NCBI GenBank assembly: GCA_023443025.1
Contig: JAEZWM010000029.1
Coordinates: forward strand, 1 to 23,845
Direction: 5' to 3'
Length of the DNA: 23,845 nt
Source: Bacillota bacterium
GTDB taxonomy: Bacteria > Bacillota > Clostridia > Tissierellales > Peptoniphilaceae
The notes beneath the pieces were generated by a model. The model saw nothing but the letters and a program-made list of their open reading frames with translations. It ran no database searches and was not told the origin of the DNA. Positions 7,498 to 14,823 of this stretch are shown in pieces (position 1 is the stretch's first letter; each line of letters opens with the position of its first letter). Position numbers and translations under genes: made by a program.

Positions 7498-8559
7498 ATG
7501 ATAAGGAAAATAATAAATAAAAAAACCATTACAATACTATCACTGCTATTAATTATATCTAGTTTTGTATTCGTAAATATAGATTCACTTGCAGGATTTG
7601 GGTTAGTGCAAAACACAGAAGATAAAACTAAGTCAGAAGATGTTGAAGTTTTTATCGAGAGTAATAGAGCTACGTATAGCAAGACTCTTATAGATAAATT
7701 TAAAGCAGCTCAAGAAAAAATAGTTAATTTAAGAAAGAAAAAAACACAAACAATACAGCTTTCAGAAAATGACTTGTATAGTAACAATGTATGTCTAATG
7801 AATGCCAAAACGGGAGAAATCATTTATGCTATTAAGGAAAACGAAGTAGTATTTCCTGCATCACTAACCAAAATGATGACCACACTGGTGGCTGTGGATG
7901 AGATAAAGAACTACGATCAAATTCAGCCCATTACAGAAGAACTATATACAAGTATGATTGCCGATGATGCATCTATGGCAGGATATCTCCCTAATGAAAA
8001 AATAAATTTAAGAGATTTAATTTATGGGACCATGCTGCCATCCGGTGGTGAAGCTTCAGTTGGACTAGCCGAAGGATGTTCAGGTTCAGAAGCTGCACAC
8101 GTAGCGAAGATGAACGAAAAAGCAAAAGAAATTGGTCTTAGAAGGACTAATTTTATGAATGTTTCAGGACTTCATGATCCTAAAAATTACTCTACAGCAA
8201 AAGAAATGGCCGAAATCGTAAGGTATGGATTACAGGATGAGACCTTTGCAAAGATTTTTACCATACCTCATTACATTTCATCTCAAACAGAAGAGCATCC
8301 TGATGGAGTATATATGATGTATTCGGTACTGGCTTATATGGACTCAGCACCTTCAGAAGGGTTTAAAATATTAGGCGGAAAGACAGGATATACTGAACAA
8401 GCAGGCTTATGTCTCGCTTCTACAGCGATAGTAGGAGATGAACAGTATATATTGGTAACACTTGGAGCACTACCATACGATGCAGGTTCAAAATTCCATT
8501 TTGAAGATGCAGTCACTATATATAGAAGATTAGCAGAAACAAAAAGTGAAATTCAATAA
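7498..8559 (+). CDS. D-alanyl-D-alanine carboxypeptidase, S11 family (DacF/PBP5-like)
   Basis: This secreted low-molecular-weight penicillin-binding protein trims the terminal D-Ala from peptidoglycan stem peptides at the outer face of the membrane. From ATG 7498 it has 353 residues, starting with a basic then hydrophobic signal segment (about 8-30). The active-site motifs are SLTK (Ser122, Lys125), SGG (182-184) in the place of the usual SxN, and KTG (295-297). The second motif differs from the classic SGN, but related clostridial proteins with Ala or Gly there probably exist. I chose ATG 7498 because GAGGG (7489-7493) precedes it. ATG 7471 has no ribosome site at a usable distance. The typical C-terminal beta domain and amphipathic anchor are short or absent. 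It appears monocistronic. Confidence 0.93.
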   Translation: MIRKIINKKTITILSLLLIISSFVFVNIDSLAGFGLVQNTEDKTKSEDVEVFIESNRATYSKTLIDKFKAAQEKIVNLRKKKTQTIQLSENDLYSNNVCLMNAKTGEIIYAIKENEVVFPASLTKMMTTLVAVDEIKNYDQIQPITEELYTSMIADDASMAGYLPNEKINLRDLIYGTMLPSGGEASVGLAEGCSGSEAAHVAKMNEKAKEIGLRRTNFMNVSGLHDPKNYSTAKEMAEIVRYGLQDETFAKIFTIPHYISSQTEEHPDGVYMMYSVLAYMDSAPSEGFKILGGKTGYTEQAGLCLASTAIVGDEQYILVTLGALPYDAGSKFHFEDAVTIYRRLAETKSEIQ

Positions 8560-8578
8560 AACTGAATTTCACTTTTTT
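8541..8578. terminator. Bidirectional terminator between the carboxypeptidase and the mnmH unit
   Basis: A perfect 14-bp stem (8542-8555 with 8563-8576) around a 7-base loop. T runs follow it on the plus strand, and on the minus strand the A run at 8541-8545 plays the same part. It contains the end of the carboxypeptidase gene and touches the stop codon of the convergent small gene, so it serves both. Confidence 0.92.
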
Positions 8579-8720
8579 ATTTCTTCTTTTTTGATTCGTC
8601 CATAAAGATGTCCTTGCCTCTAGCTCTTCTTATCCCAATCTTACTTGATAGAAAACCGATTTTAAGAAGTTTTGGCAGTTGAAATTTCCTTGCTCTTAAA
8701 AGATTCTTAATAATTTTCAT
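8577..8720 (-). CDS. Unrecognised 47-residue basic protein downstream of mnmH
   Basis: I do not recognise this protein. The start at ATG 8720 is well supported: AAGGAGG stands six bases upstream, one of the best ribosome sites in the window. The 47 residues begin MKIIKNLLRARKFQLPK and end in DESKKKK. They are rich in Lys and Arg, with about 7 acidic or polar and no Cys, Trp or His residues that I can see. The N-terminal 22 residues could form an amphipathic helix (LLRARKF, LPKLLKIGFL), followed by a basic stretch, SSKIGIRRARGKD. An RNA- or membrane-binding role would fit the charge, but that is only a guess. It lies 46 bases after mnmH on the same strand with no terminator between, so it is probably co-transcribed. 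A longer in-frame start at 8762 lacks a ribosome site. Confidence 0.7.
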   Translation of the reverse strand: MKIIKNLLRARKFQLPKLLKIGFLSSKIGIRRARGKDIFMDESKKKK

Positions 8721-8766
8721 TTGAGTCCTCCTTAGCCTTAATCTATAGATACCCAAATTCATAAAA

Positions 8767-9798
8767 TTATAAAGGTTTATTTAAACTATTGAAAATTTCT
8801 AAAAGCTTTTCATGAGAATCATCATCGTCACTACATACTTCGTACTCAAACTCTTTGTCCTTAGAAGCGTATTTAATATCATAGTAGTTTTTTATAAGCT
8901 CTTCAATAACCATATCATACTCGTGCTTATGAATGGATTTCTTAAATTCATCAATCTTTTCGCTGCTTATATATCTGTTCAGTTTGACGAGAGTATCAGA
9001 TAGCTCAATATCATTATCATGTACATATTCGTCATGGATTCTTTTAATTCTGTTTTCCATAGAGGAATTTATTCTTACTTTCGTACCAATGGACAGCTTT
9101 TCCATTAAAATTTCAGGTAAAAAAAGTCTTCCGATTCTTCTGCTTTCACCTTCGATAAAAAACAACTTACTATCATGTGATTTAAGTTCGTTATAAAGCA
9201 AGCTATCAAACATCTTTTGGCTTGGTTGTGGATCTTCACCAATGGTTCCCAAAAGAGAACCTTTATGATTTGCCAAATTCTCTAAATCTATAACCGGCGC
9301 ACCGGAATCTTTTAGTTTTTTTAATAACTCCGTCTTCCCGCATCCGGTATTACCATAGAGAACAATGAAGTCCGATAAAGAGATTAGTTCTTCTAACTTG
9401 GAATTGATAAACTGCCTATATTTTTTATATCCGCCATCAAGTTTATAAATTGGAAGCCCTAAACTTCTGTACAAGTTTACTGGTGCAGTGCTTCTGAATC
9501 CTCCTCTGGCACAATAAAGAATAAGCTTATCATAGTCATCTACGAGCTTGTGTAATTTTAAATACATCTCATCTGCATGAGCCCCGGCGTATTTAAGGCC
9601 AAGAGCTTTTGATTCCATAATATTTCCTTTTACATACTCCGTACCAATCTCTGCTCGTTCATCATTATTAAAAATTGGAATATTAATACTCCCGGGTATG
9701 TTTTCAGATGCGTGTTCCTCAGCTGTTCTTACATCAACTAGTATATAGGACGAGATTTCACCATCATCTATTTCTTTATAATCTATCATCTCAAACAA
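8767..9798 (-). CDS. mnmH: tRNA 2-selenouridine synthase MnmH (SelU/YbbB)
   Basis: MnmH replaces the sulfur of 2-thiouridine at the wobble position of certain tRNAs with selenium, using selenophosphate, through a geranylated intermediate. The 343-residue protein has an N-terminal rhodanese domain (about 1-130) with the catalytic Cys96 in CARGGFRS, matching Cys97 of the E. coli enzyme. A P-loop domain follows with GNTGCGKT (149-156). The length is normal. The likely start is TTG 9798, seven bases after AGGTG. The ATG three codons later (9789) has no good ribosome site. A strong promoter lies upstream, and a small basic protein follows. The gene implies that the cell makes selenophosphate (selD is not in the window). 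Confidence 0.95.
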   Translation of the reverse strand: MFEMIDYKEIDDGEISSYILVDVRTAEEHASENIPGSINIPIFNNDERAEIGTEYVKGNIMESKALGLKYAGAHADEMYLKLHKLVDDYDKLILYCARGGFRSTAPVNLYRSLGLPIYKLDGGYKKYRQFINSKLEELISLSDFIVLYGNTGCGKTELLKKLKDSGAPVIDLENLANHKGSLLGTIGEDPQPSQKMFDSLLYNELKSHDSKLFFIEGESRRIGRLFLPEILMEKLSIGTKVRINSSMENRIKRIHDEYVHDNDIELSDTLVKLNRYISSEKIDEFKKSIHKHEYDMVIEELIKNYYDIKYASKDKEFEYEVCSDDDDSHEKLLEIFNSLNKPL

Positions 9799-9827
9799 TT
9801 CTCATCACCTAAACCTTCCTCAGTTTA

Positions 9828-9856
9828 ATTATAAATTTGTATATGCAAGTCGTCAA
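9828..9856 (-). promoter_or_regulatory. Promoter of mnmH
   Basis: TTGACG (9856-9851), a 17-base spacer and TATAAT (9833-9828) on the minus strand. It stands back to back with the uracil permease promoter; the two -35 boxes are only 7 bases apart, so a single regulator could affect both. Confidence 0.75.
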
Positions 9857-9863
9857 ATAAAAC

Positions 9864-9892
9864 TTGATTTTGAAAAACTATAGTGATAGAAT
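9864..9892 (+). promoter_or_regulatory. Promoter of the uracil permease gene
   Basis: TTGATT (9864-9869), a 17-base spacer and TAGAAT (9887-9892), with a TG one base before the -10 (extended type). Transcription would start near 9899, leaving a leader of only about 57 bases. Confidence 0.65.
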
Positions 9893-9917
9893 TATAAGGA
9901 TAAATAATTTAATACTA

Positions 9918-9950
9918 CTTTAAATCAGTCCTGAGAGGCTGGAAAGGAGA
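9918..9950 (+). promoter_or_regulatory. PyrR-binding RNA element overlapping the ribosome site of uraA
   Basis: The leader contains CAGTCCTGAGAGGCTGG at 9926-9942, which closely matches the conserved binding loop for the pyrimidine regulator PyrR (AGUCC-N-GAGAGGCU). CTTT (9918-9921) can pair with AAAG (9943-9946), which forms the first half of the Shine-Dalgarno AAAGGAG (9943-9949). CAG (9926-9928) pairs with CTG (9939-9941). The element therefore folds so that PyrR binding should hide the ribosome site. There is no room for, and no sign of, an attenuator terminator before the ATG at 9956. Recognition of the motif is from known PyrR sites; the translational mechanism is inferred from the position. 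Confidence 0.82.
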
Positions 9951-9955
9951 AAAAA

Positions 9956-11218
9956 ATGACAGATCATGTACACGAAGGACTAAGAGGAACTTCAAGCGCT
10001 TTTGAGGCGGTGAAAAGGTCTATACTTGGTCTACAACATCTTATCGCAATGTTTGGAGCAACAGTACTTGTTCCGATTCTAACTGGTTTATCACCTACCG
10101 TTGCATTATTATCAGCAGGTGTAGGAACTCTTATCTTTCATTTTGTAACTAAGAAAAAAGTACCTGTTTTTCTAGGTTCATCATTTGCATTTATTCCGGT
10201 AATATTAAAAGTAAAAGAAATGTATGGGGGAGACCTTTCATATGCTCAAGGGGGCATATTGATTGCAGGTCTTATCTATGTGCTTTTATCTTTTGTAATC
10301 AACAAAATTGGAACTGAGAATATTAACCGAGTATTACCGCCACAAGTCATAGGACCTATGATTATAGTAATTGGATTAAACCTAATCCCAACGGCGTTAA
10401 ATATGGCAAGCGGTAACTACCTACTTGCGGCACTTACACTCGGAACTTGCTTATTCATCCAAAGATTTACAAGAGGTTTCATTAAGCAGCTTTCAATCCT
10501 TATAGCCGTAATAGTAGGCTATACAGCATCACTTGCACTTAATCAGGTGGACACAGGCATAATAGCGAGCGCTTCGCTGCTGCAAGTGCCAAATATGACA
10601 CTTCCAAAGTTTAGTGCACCTGCGATACTAACCATAGCTCCCATAGTACTGGCTGTATTTATGGAGCATCTAGGAGACATTAAAACAAACGGACAAGTAG
10701 TTGGACAAGACTTTCTAAAGGATCCGGGACTCAACAGAACATTACTGGGAGACGGACTTGCTACCATGTTTGCTTCAATTGTTGGAGGACCTGCAAATAC
10801 CACTTATGGTGAAAACACAGCAGTACTAGCAATTACTAAAAACTATGATCCGTCATTACTAAGACTGGCAGCGGTATATGCAATAGTACTTTCATTCGTA
10901 GGAAAATTAGGCGGTGTGCTACAATCCATCCCTGTATTCGTAATGGGAGGTATCTCACTGGTGCTTTTCAGTATGATTGCACTAGTCGGTGTTAAGACTA
11001 TTAGAACAAATGAAGTTAAATTTGATTTAAAAAACATCATTGTTATGGGAAGTATTCTTATACTTGGACTTTTCAGCACTCAAATCGAGACCCTAACAGG
11101 AATTATGCCCGGTATTAGAATAACAGAAACAATTGCAATCTCAGGAATTAGCTTTGCAGCTATAGTGGGAATAATATTAAACACTGTAATTGATTTAGTA
11201 AGTAGAAAAAGCAAATAA
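9956..11218 (+). CDS. uraA: Uracil permease, NCS2 family (UraA/PyrP-like)
   Basis: This membrane protein imports uracil with protons for pyrimidine salvage. The 420 residues contain about 12-14 hydrophobic segments. Family motifs are QHLIAMFGATVLVPIL in the first helix region, the substrate-site helix with the conserved Glu in FMEHLGDIKTNGQVVGQDF, and a second conserved Glu in GGPANTTYGENTAVLAIT. These are the signatures of the UraA branch of NCS2 rather than the xanthine/urate branch. The upstream PyrR element independently supports a pyrimidine substrate. The start ATG 9956 has AAAGGAG six bases upstream. The gene is alone, between its own promoter and a strong terminator. Confidence 0.94.
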   Translation: MTDHVHEGLRGTSSAFEAVKRSILGLQHLIAMFGATVLVPILTGLSPTVALLSAGVGTLIFHFVTKKKVPVFLGSSFAFIPVILKVKEMYGGDLSYAQGGILIAGLIYVLLSFVINKIGTENINRVLPPQVIGPMIIVIGLNLIPTALNMASGNYLLAALTLGTCLFIQRFTRGFIKQLSILIAVIVGYTASLALNQVDTGIIASASLLQVPNMTLPKFSAPAILTIAPIVLAVFMEHLGDIKTNGQVVGQDFLKDPGLNRTLLGDGLATMFASIVGGPANTTYGENTAVLAITKNYDPSLLRLAAVYAIVLSFVGKLGGVLQSIPVFVMGGISLVLFSMIALVGVKTIRTNEVKFDLKNIIVMGSILILGLFSTQIETLTGIMPGIRITETIAISGISFAAIVGIILNTVIDLVSRKSK

Positions 11219-11228
11219 TAACAAATTT

Positions 11229-11272
11229 AAGAGGCATTATGAAAACATCCGTTTTTATAATGCCTCTTTTTT
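11229..11272 (+). terminator. Intrinsic terminator of uraA
   Basis: A long stem, 11229-11246 with 11251-11268, has one wobble pair near the loop and a 4-base loop. A T run to 11272 follows. Confidence 0.92.
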
Positions 11273-11282
11273 AAGTCCTATT

Positions 11283-11318
11283 AAAAATAAGATATTAAGG
11301 ATAGTTTTTAATCTTATT
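11283..11318 (-). terminator. Probable terminator of brnQ
   Basis: On the minus strand an 8-bp stem (AATAAGAT, 11318-11311, with ATCTTATT, 11293-11286) with a long loop is followed by TTTAA. It overlaps the brnQ stop codon. It is weaker than the adjacent uraA terminator, which may also stop minus-strand transcripts. Confidence 0.5.
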
Positions 11319-12654
11319 TATTTTCAAAAATTCTAAATATGCTAAATAATGCTATAAAAAACAAGGTCGGTGTAAGCCAAGCAAAACCCAAATCTGCAAA
11401 AGGAAGCAAGTTAACAAAAGAGTTTAAGCCTGAAAAAATTCTTGTAAACATTGAAGATGCAGAATGCCCGAATACTGAATTCAGAATAGCTGCAGTTTTA
11501 GGTACTATATAAGATATTCCTTGTACGGCTCCTACAAAGAACGAAGCACATACAGCACCCAAATATGCTGACCTAGTAAGGTATCGATCGAATAATGACA
11601 TCACTATTAGAACCAATGTCATTGGATAAATGGTAACGAGTATTGGCACCGCAATAGAAACTATAGCATCTACTCCGATAGTTGCCATCACAGCACTGAA
11701 AACCGATATTATAATAACTGCCAGCTTGTAAGATAATTTGTAGTTGGTAAGTTTCGAGAAAAAAGCACCAACTGTTGCAGTTAGTCCAATAGCTGTTGTC
11801 AAACACGCAAGTGCAACTGCAAAACCGAGTATAATCGAACCAAATGAGCCCCAGAGGCTGTTTGCTATAAAAGCGAGCAATTCTATTCTGGTCATATCAG
11901 ACCCCGCTATAGAGCTTGTGGTCGCTCCTACATATACAAAGCCGCCATAAACTATTGCAAGCCCTAATGCAGAAACCAGTCCCGCAACTATTGTCATATT
12001 CAGTATGGTACCATGTTCCAAATAACCTTTCGATTTGATTCCTTCAATTACGATTATCGTGAGGATGATAGACCCTAGTGCATCCATAGTTTGATAACCC
12101 TCCTCAAATCCCATCCTGAAAGTGTTTATCGCCCCTGTATCAACCGGGACCCCTATGGGAGTAATGAAAGATTTTATCAATATCGATGTCAACATTACTA
12201 TAAGTATCGGAGTTAGAACTCCGCCAATTCTATCTATCATCTTTGAAGGAGTAAGCACAAAATATAGTACTATACCAAAAAAGATTATTGAACCAACAGC
12301 CGGGGATATATTAATAGGAAGCTTTCTAAGTCCAATCTCATACGTCGTCGCAGCTGTTCTCGGAATTGCTAATAGCGGTCCAATAGAAAGCATGATAAGA
12401 GTACCTAAAATCTTTGAGAAAACCTTACCAACTCGGTCGGCAAGATCTTCTATATGTCCACCTGCTTTTGCAGTAGCAATTACTCCAATTACAGGAAAAC
12501 CAATCCCGGTCAGCATAAATCCAATCATTGACGGTAGCCACCTATCTCCGCTTAGATTACCTAAGGTAGGTGGAAAAATTATATTGCCTGCACCAAAGAA
12601 CATTGCAAATAATGCTAGACCAACGACTATGGTGTCTTTACTTTTTGATTTCAA
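11314..12654 (-). CDS. brnQ: Branched-chain amino acid carrier BrnQ (LIVCS family)
   Basis: BrnQ imports leucine, isoleucine and valine, coupled to sodium or protons. The N-terminus has the family hallmark VVGLALFAMFFGAGNIIFPP, and the chain has about 12 hydrophobic segments over 446 residues, the usual length. The likely start is TTG 12654, six bases after AGGGGGT (12661-12667). An in-frame GTG at 12672 would add MLGGNA but places the ribosome site inside the coding region. The gene stands alone, convergent with uraA and divergent from the DUF4015 gene. The long plus-strand open frame opposite its N-terminal half (12122-12685) is a shadow of the membrane-protein codon pattern. Confidence 0.94.
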   Translation of the reverse strand: MKSKSKDTIVVGLALFAMFFGAGNIIFPPTLGNLSGDRWLPSMIGFMLTGIGFPVIGVIATAKAGGHIEDLADRVGKVFSKILGTLIMLSIGPLLAIPRTAATTYEIGLRKLPINISPAVGSIIFFGIVLYFVLTPSKMIDRIGGVLTPILIVMLTSILIKSFITPIGVPVDTGAINTFRMGFEEGYQTMDALGSIILTIIVIEGIKSKGYLEHGTILNMTIVAGLVSALGLAIVYGGFVYVGATTSSIAGSDMTRIELLAFIANSLWGSFGSIILGFAVALACLTTAIGLTATVGAFFSKLTNYKLSYKLAVIIISVFSAVMATIGVDAIVSIAVPILVTIYPMTLVLIVMSLFDRYLTRSAYLGAVCASFFVGAVQGISYIVPKTAAILNSVFGHSASSMFTRIFSGLNSFVNLLPFADLGFAWLTPTLFFIALFSIFRIFENK

Positions 12655-12689
12655 TGCGTTACCCCCTAACACTGTAAAAGTTTGAAAAT

Positions 12690-12698
12690 ATTATCACA
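12690..12698 (-). promoter_or_regulatory. Possible extended -10 promoter of brnQ
   Basis: TGTGATAAT on the minus strand is an extended -10 about 36 bases before the start codon. No convincing -35 accompanies it. Confidence 0.4.
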
Positions 12699-12827
12699 TT
12701 AATTATATATGATTAAGAAAAAATAAACCACTATTTTTTAATTATTTTAGCAAGTGAAAATTAATAGATATTTATAAATTCTATGATTTTAAAAAGTGTT
12801 TGAATTTTAAGACGGATTTTCAATTAT

Positions 12828-12856
12828 TTGTGCTATTTGACCAAATAATGTATAAT
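12828..12856 (+). promoter_or_regulatory. Promoter of the DUF4015 gene
   Basis: TTGTGC (12828-12833), a 17-base spacer and TATAAT (12851-12856). A better-looking TTGACC at 12837 is only 8 bases from the -10 and cannot pair with it. Confidence 0.55.
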
Positions 12857-12890
12857 AATTGGTATATTCTAATGTATGATTGGAGATAAT

Positions 12891-14768
12891 ATGAGCAGAA
12901 CAGAAGAATCAAGACAAAGACGAAAAGAAAAAGCGAGGAGAACTAATATTATAGCTAGTATAGTAATACTTGCTGTAATTTTGGTGATTTTTCTTATCGT
13001 AAGAGGTATTAGCAGTTTAGGTAAACCTAAAGAAAACACCTCAAAAACAGTTGAATCCAAAGAAGTGGAAAGCGACAATAAAGCTGTTGAATCTGAAACT
13101 CCGAATACCGAAGAAAAAAAGGAAGATGAAAAAGAAGTTCCGCAGCAGAACCCTGAGGAAAAGGAGAAAATTGAAGCAGCAAGAAAAGAAAAGTATAAAG
13201 AATTTTATGTTCCATTGCCTGCTGTTACTAAAAAAGCAGAGGACAAAAATGTTAAAGGACTATATGTAACACAAACAACTGCTGGATATAGTTTTGATGA
13301 AGCAAATATAAAACTATATGAAGAGTATATTAAACACTTAAAAGGGGAAGTTGAAAGCGAGCCGGCCGGTTTAGATGCAGTTAATAATTTGGAAAAGATA
13401 TTGGCAATTTGTAATCAAACAGAAATCAATGCACTGGTAATTGATATAAAGAGCGATGACGGTTATCTTACTTGGAACAGTGATATAGAGATATTTAACC
13501 AACTCGACACGGTAATGCCTGCTTCAGGTGATGATTTTAAAGCTCTACTTGATTACATGAAAGCTCATGATATTTATCCGATGGCGCGTGTGGTTGTATT
13601 TAAGGATTTTATTTTACCTGAGATAAAACCTGAACATGCGATGCAGTTAAATGAAGGCGGTGTCTATACCGATAATCAAGGAATGCCTTGGGTTAATCAA
13701 TATGACAAATTTGTATGGGATTATGTCATTGCAGCGTCTAAAGAAGCTGCATTGAGAGGATTTGAGGAGATTCATTTTGACTATATTAGATTTCCGGACA
13801 ATGCTGCATATTACAACGAGATAGTGAACTTCCCGGGTAGGGATGGCAAAAGAAAAGATCAAAACATTCAAGACTTTATAAAATATGCTAAAGAGGAATT
13901 AGAGCCATATGGAGTAAAAGTTGGAGCAGCTGTTTTTGGCATAATAACTAGAAGCTGGGAAGATCAACCTGAGGACATAGGACAAACTTGGATAAAAGTC
14001 ACTAATGATGTAGATATTATCAGTCCTATGATTTACCCGAGCCACTACTCAGAGGGTTGGTATGGTTATCAATATCCCGATGCACATCCTTATGGGGTAT
14101 TTAATCAATCTTTAATAGAAGCACTTGAGAAAAACTCTTCCGTTGAAAGCCCGGCAAAGATTAGACCATGGATACAAGGATTTACAGCACCATGGGTTGA
14201 TGGTTATATAGACTATACACCTGAGGTTATAGCTGAACAAGTTAAAGCAGGAGTTGAACTGGGTATTGATGAATATCTGGTTTGGAATGCCGTTAATGAA
14301 TACGATCCGAGAACATTTTTATTAACACCGGGTTTTACTCCAAATCCAAAAATCGACACCACAAATCTTCCTGAGTTTACCATGGACATGGTTCAAGCGG
14401 AAAGAGACGGTGGCGAGCCGGTTATGAAGGACAGTCTGGGCAGAAGCCCATATACTGCAATAAGTAAATATTTAAATGCAGTAAGTAATTCATATTCTGA
14501 TGAGGTATATTTACTAACCAAAAGAAGTGAGAGGGCAGCTACTTTTGAAGAATTTGATGAAGACTATAAGACAAAGGGATTGACTGTTGAAAATTTTGAA
14601 GTTTCAAATGTGACAAAAACAGAGACAGGCTATGAATTTACAATTAATGCAGTCTTTAATTCAACTGAAGGTAGGGCAGCTTTTAACGATGGCAAGATTA
14701 TGGTAGTACTTGAGGACAACATTTATAAGATAATACCACCTACCATGCAATTTGAACCTACAGAATAG
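12891..14768 (+). CDS. Membrane-anchored putative glycoside hydrolase, DUF4015 family
   Basis: A 625-residue protein with a basic cytoplasmic start (SRTEESRQRRKEKARR), one membrane segment at about 19-37 and an outside catalytic part. A Lys/Glu-rich low-complexity linker (about 45-115) spans the wall. The DUF4015 domain (putative glycosyl hydrolase, TIM-barrel type) covers roughly 120-430. It is recognised by VKGLYVTQTTAG, INALVIDIKSDDG, YPMARVVVFKD, GFEEIHFDYIRFP, DVDIISPMIYPSHY and IRPWIQGF. The last about 150 residues form a separate region that I do not recognise. No substrate is known to me; a polysaccharide of the cell surface is plausible. The start ATG 12891 has GGAG five bases upstream, and the in-frame ATG at 12876 contains that site, so it is rejected. 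A hairpin and a thioesterase gene follow. Confidence 0.85.
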   Translation: MSRTEESRQRRKEKARRTNIIASIVILAVILVIFLIVRGISSLGKPKENTSKTVESKEVESDNKAVESETPNTEEKKEDEKEVPQQNPEEKEKIEAARKEKYKEFYVPLPAVTKKAEDKNVKGLYVTQTTAGYSFDEANIKLYEEYIKHLKGEVESEPAGLDAVNNLEKILAICNQTEINALVIDIKSDDGYLTWNSDIEIFNQLDTVMPASGDDFKALLDYMKAHDIYPMARVVVFKDFILPEIKPEHAMQLNEGGVYTDNQGMPWVNQYDKFVWDYVIAASKEAALRGFEEIHFDYIRFPDNAAYYNEIVNFPGRDGKRKDQNIQDFIKYAKEELEPYGVKVGAAVFGIITRSWEDQPEDIGQTWIKVTNDVDIISPMIYPSHYSEGWYGYQYPDAHPYGVFNQSLIEALEKNSSVESPAKIRPWIQGFTAPWVDGYIDYTPEVIAEQVKAGVELGIDEYLVWNAVNEYDPRTFLLTPGFTPNPKIDTTNLPEFTMDMVQAERDGGEPVMKDSLGRSPYTAISKYLNAVSNSYSDEVYLLTKRSERAATFEEFDEDYKTKGLTVENFEVSNVTKTETGYEFTINAVFNSTEGRAAFNDGKIMVVLEDNIYKIIPPTMQFEPTE

Positions 14769-14789
14769 ATAACTTAAGGAAGGTGAAAT

Positions 14790-14820
14790 ACACTCGGAGT
14801 CCATGGGCTTCGAGTGTTTT
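14790..14820 (+). terminator. Hairpin between the DUF4015 gene and the thioesterase, covering a possible start
   Basis: ACACTCG (14790-14796) pairs with CGAGTGT (14811-14817). The helix can continue inward to about 12 pairs with two wobbles, leaving loop CATG. Four Ts follow. It could be a weak terminator of the upstream gene or a translational control structure: a ribosome-like site, AAGGAAGGTG, lies before it, one ATG (14803) in its loop and another (14824) just after it. Confidence 0.55.
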
Positions 14821-14823
14821 AAT

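Noticed and set aside
12122..12685. A 187-codon open frame on the plus strand opposite brnQ
   Set aside because: It is fully antisense to the first part of brnQ, has no ribosome site and reads as a low-complexity Pro/Ile/Ser mixture with no domain. This is the usual shadow of a hydrophobic membrane-protein gene.
12837..12856. TTGACC with TATAAT as the promoter of the DUF4015 gene
   Set aside because: The spacing is only 8 bases. The TTGTGC box at 12828 has the correct 17-base spacing.
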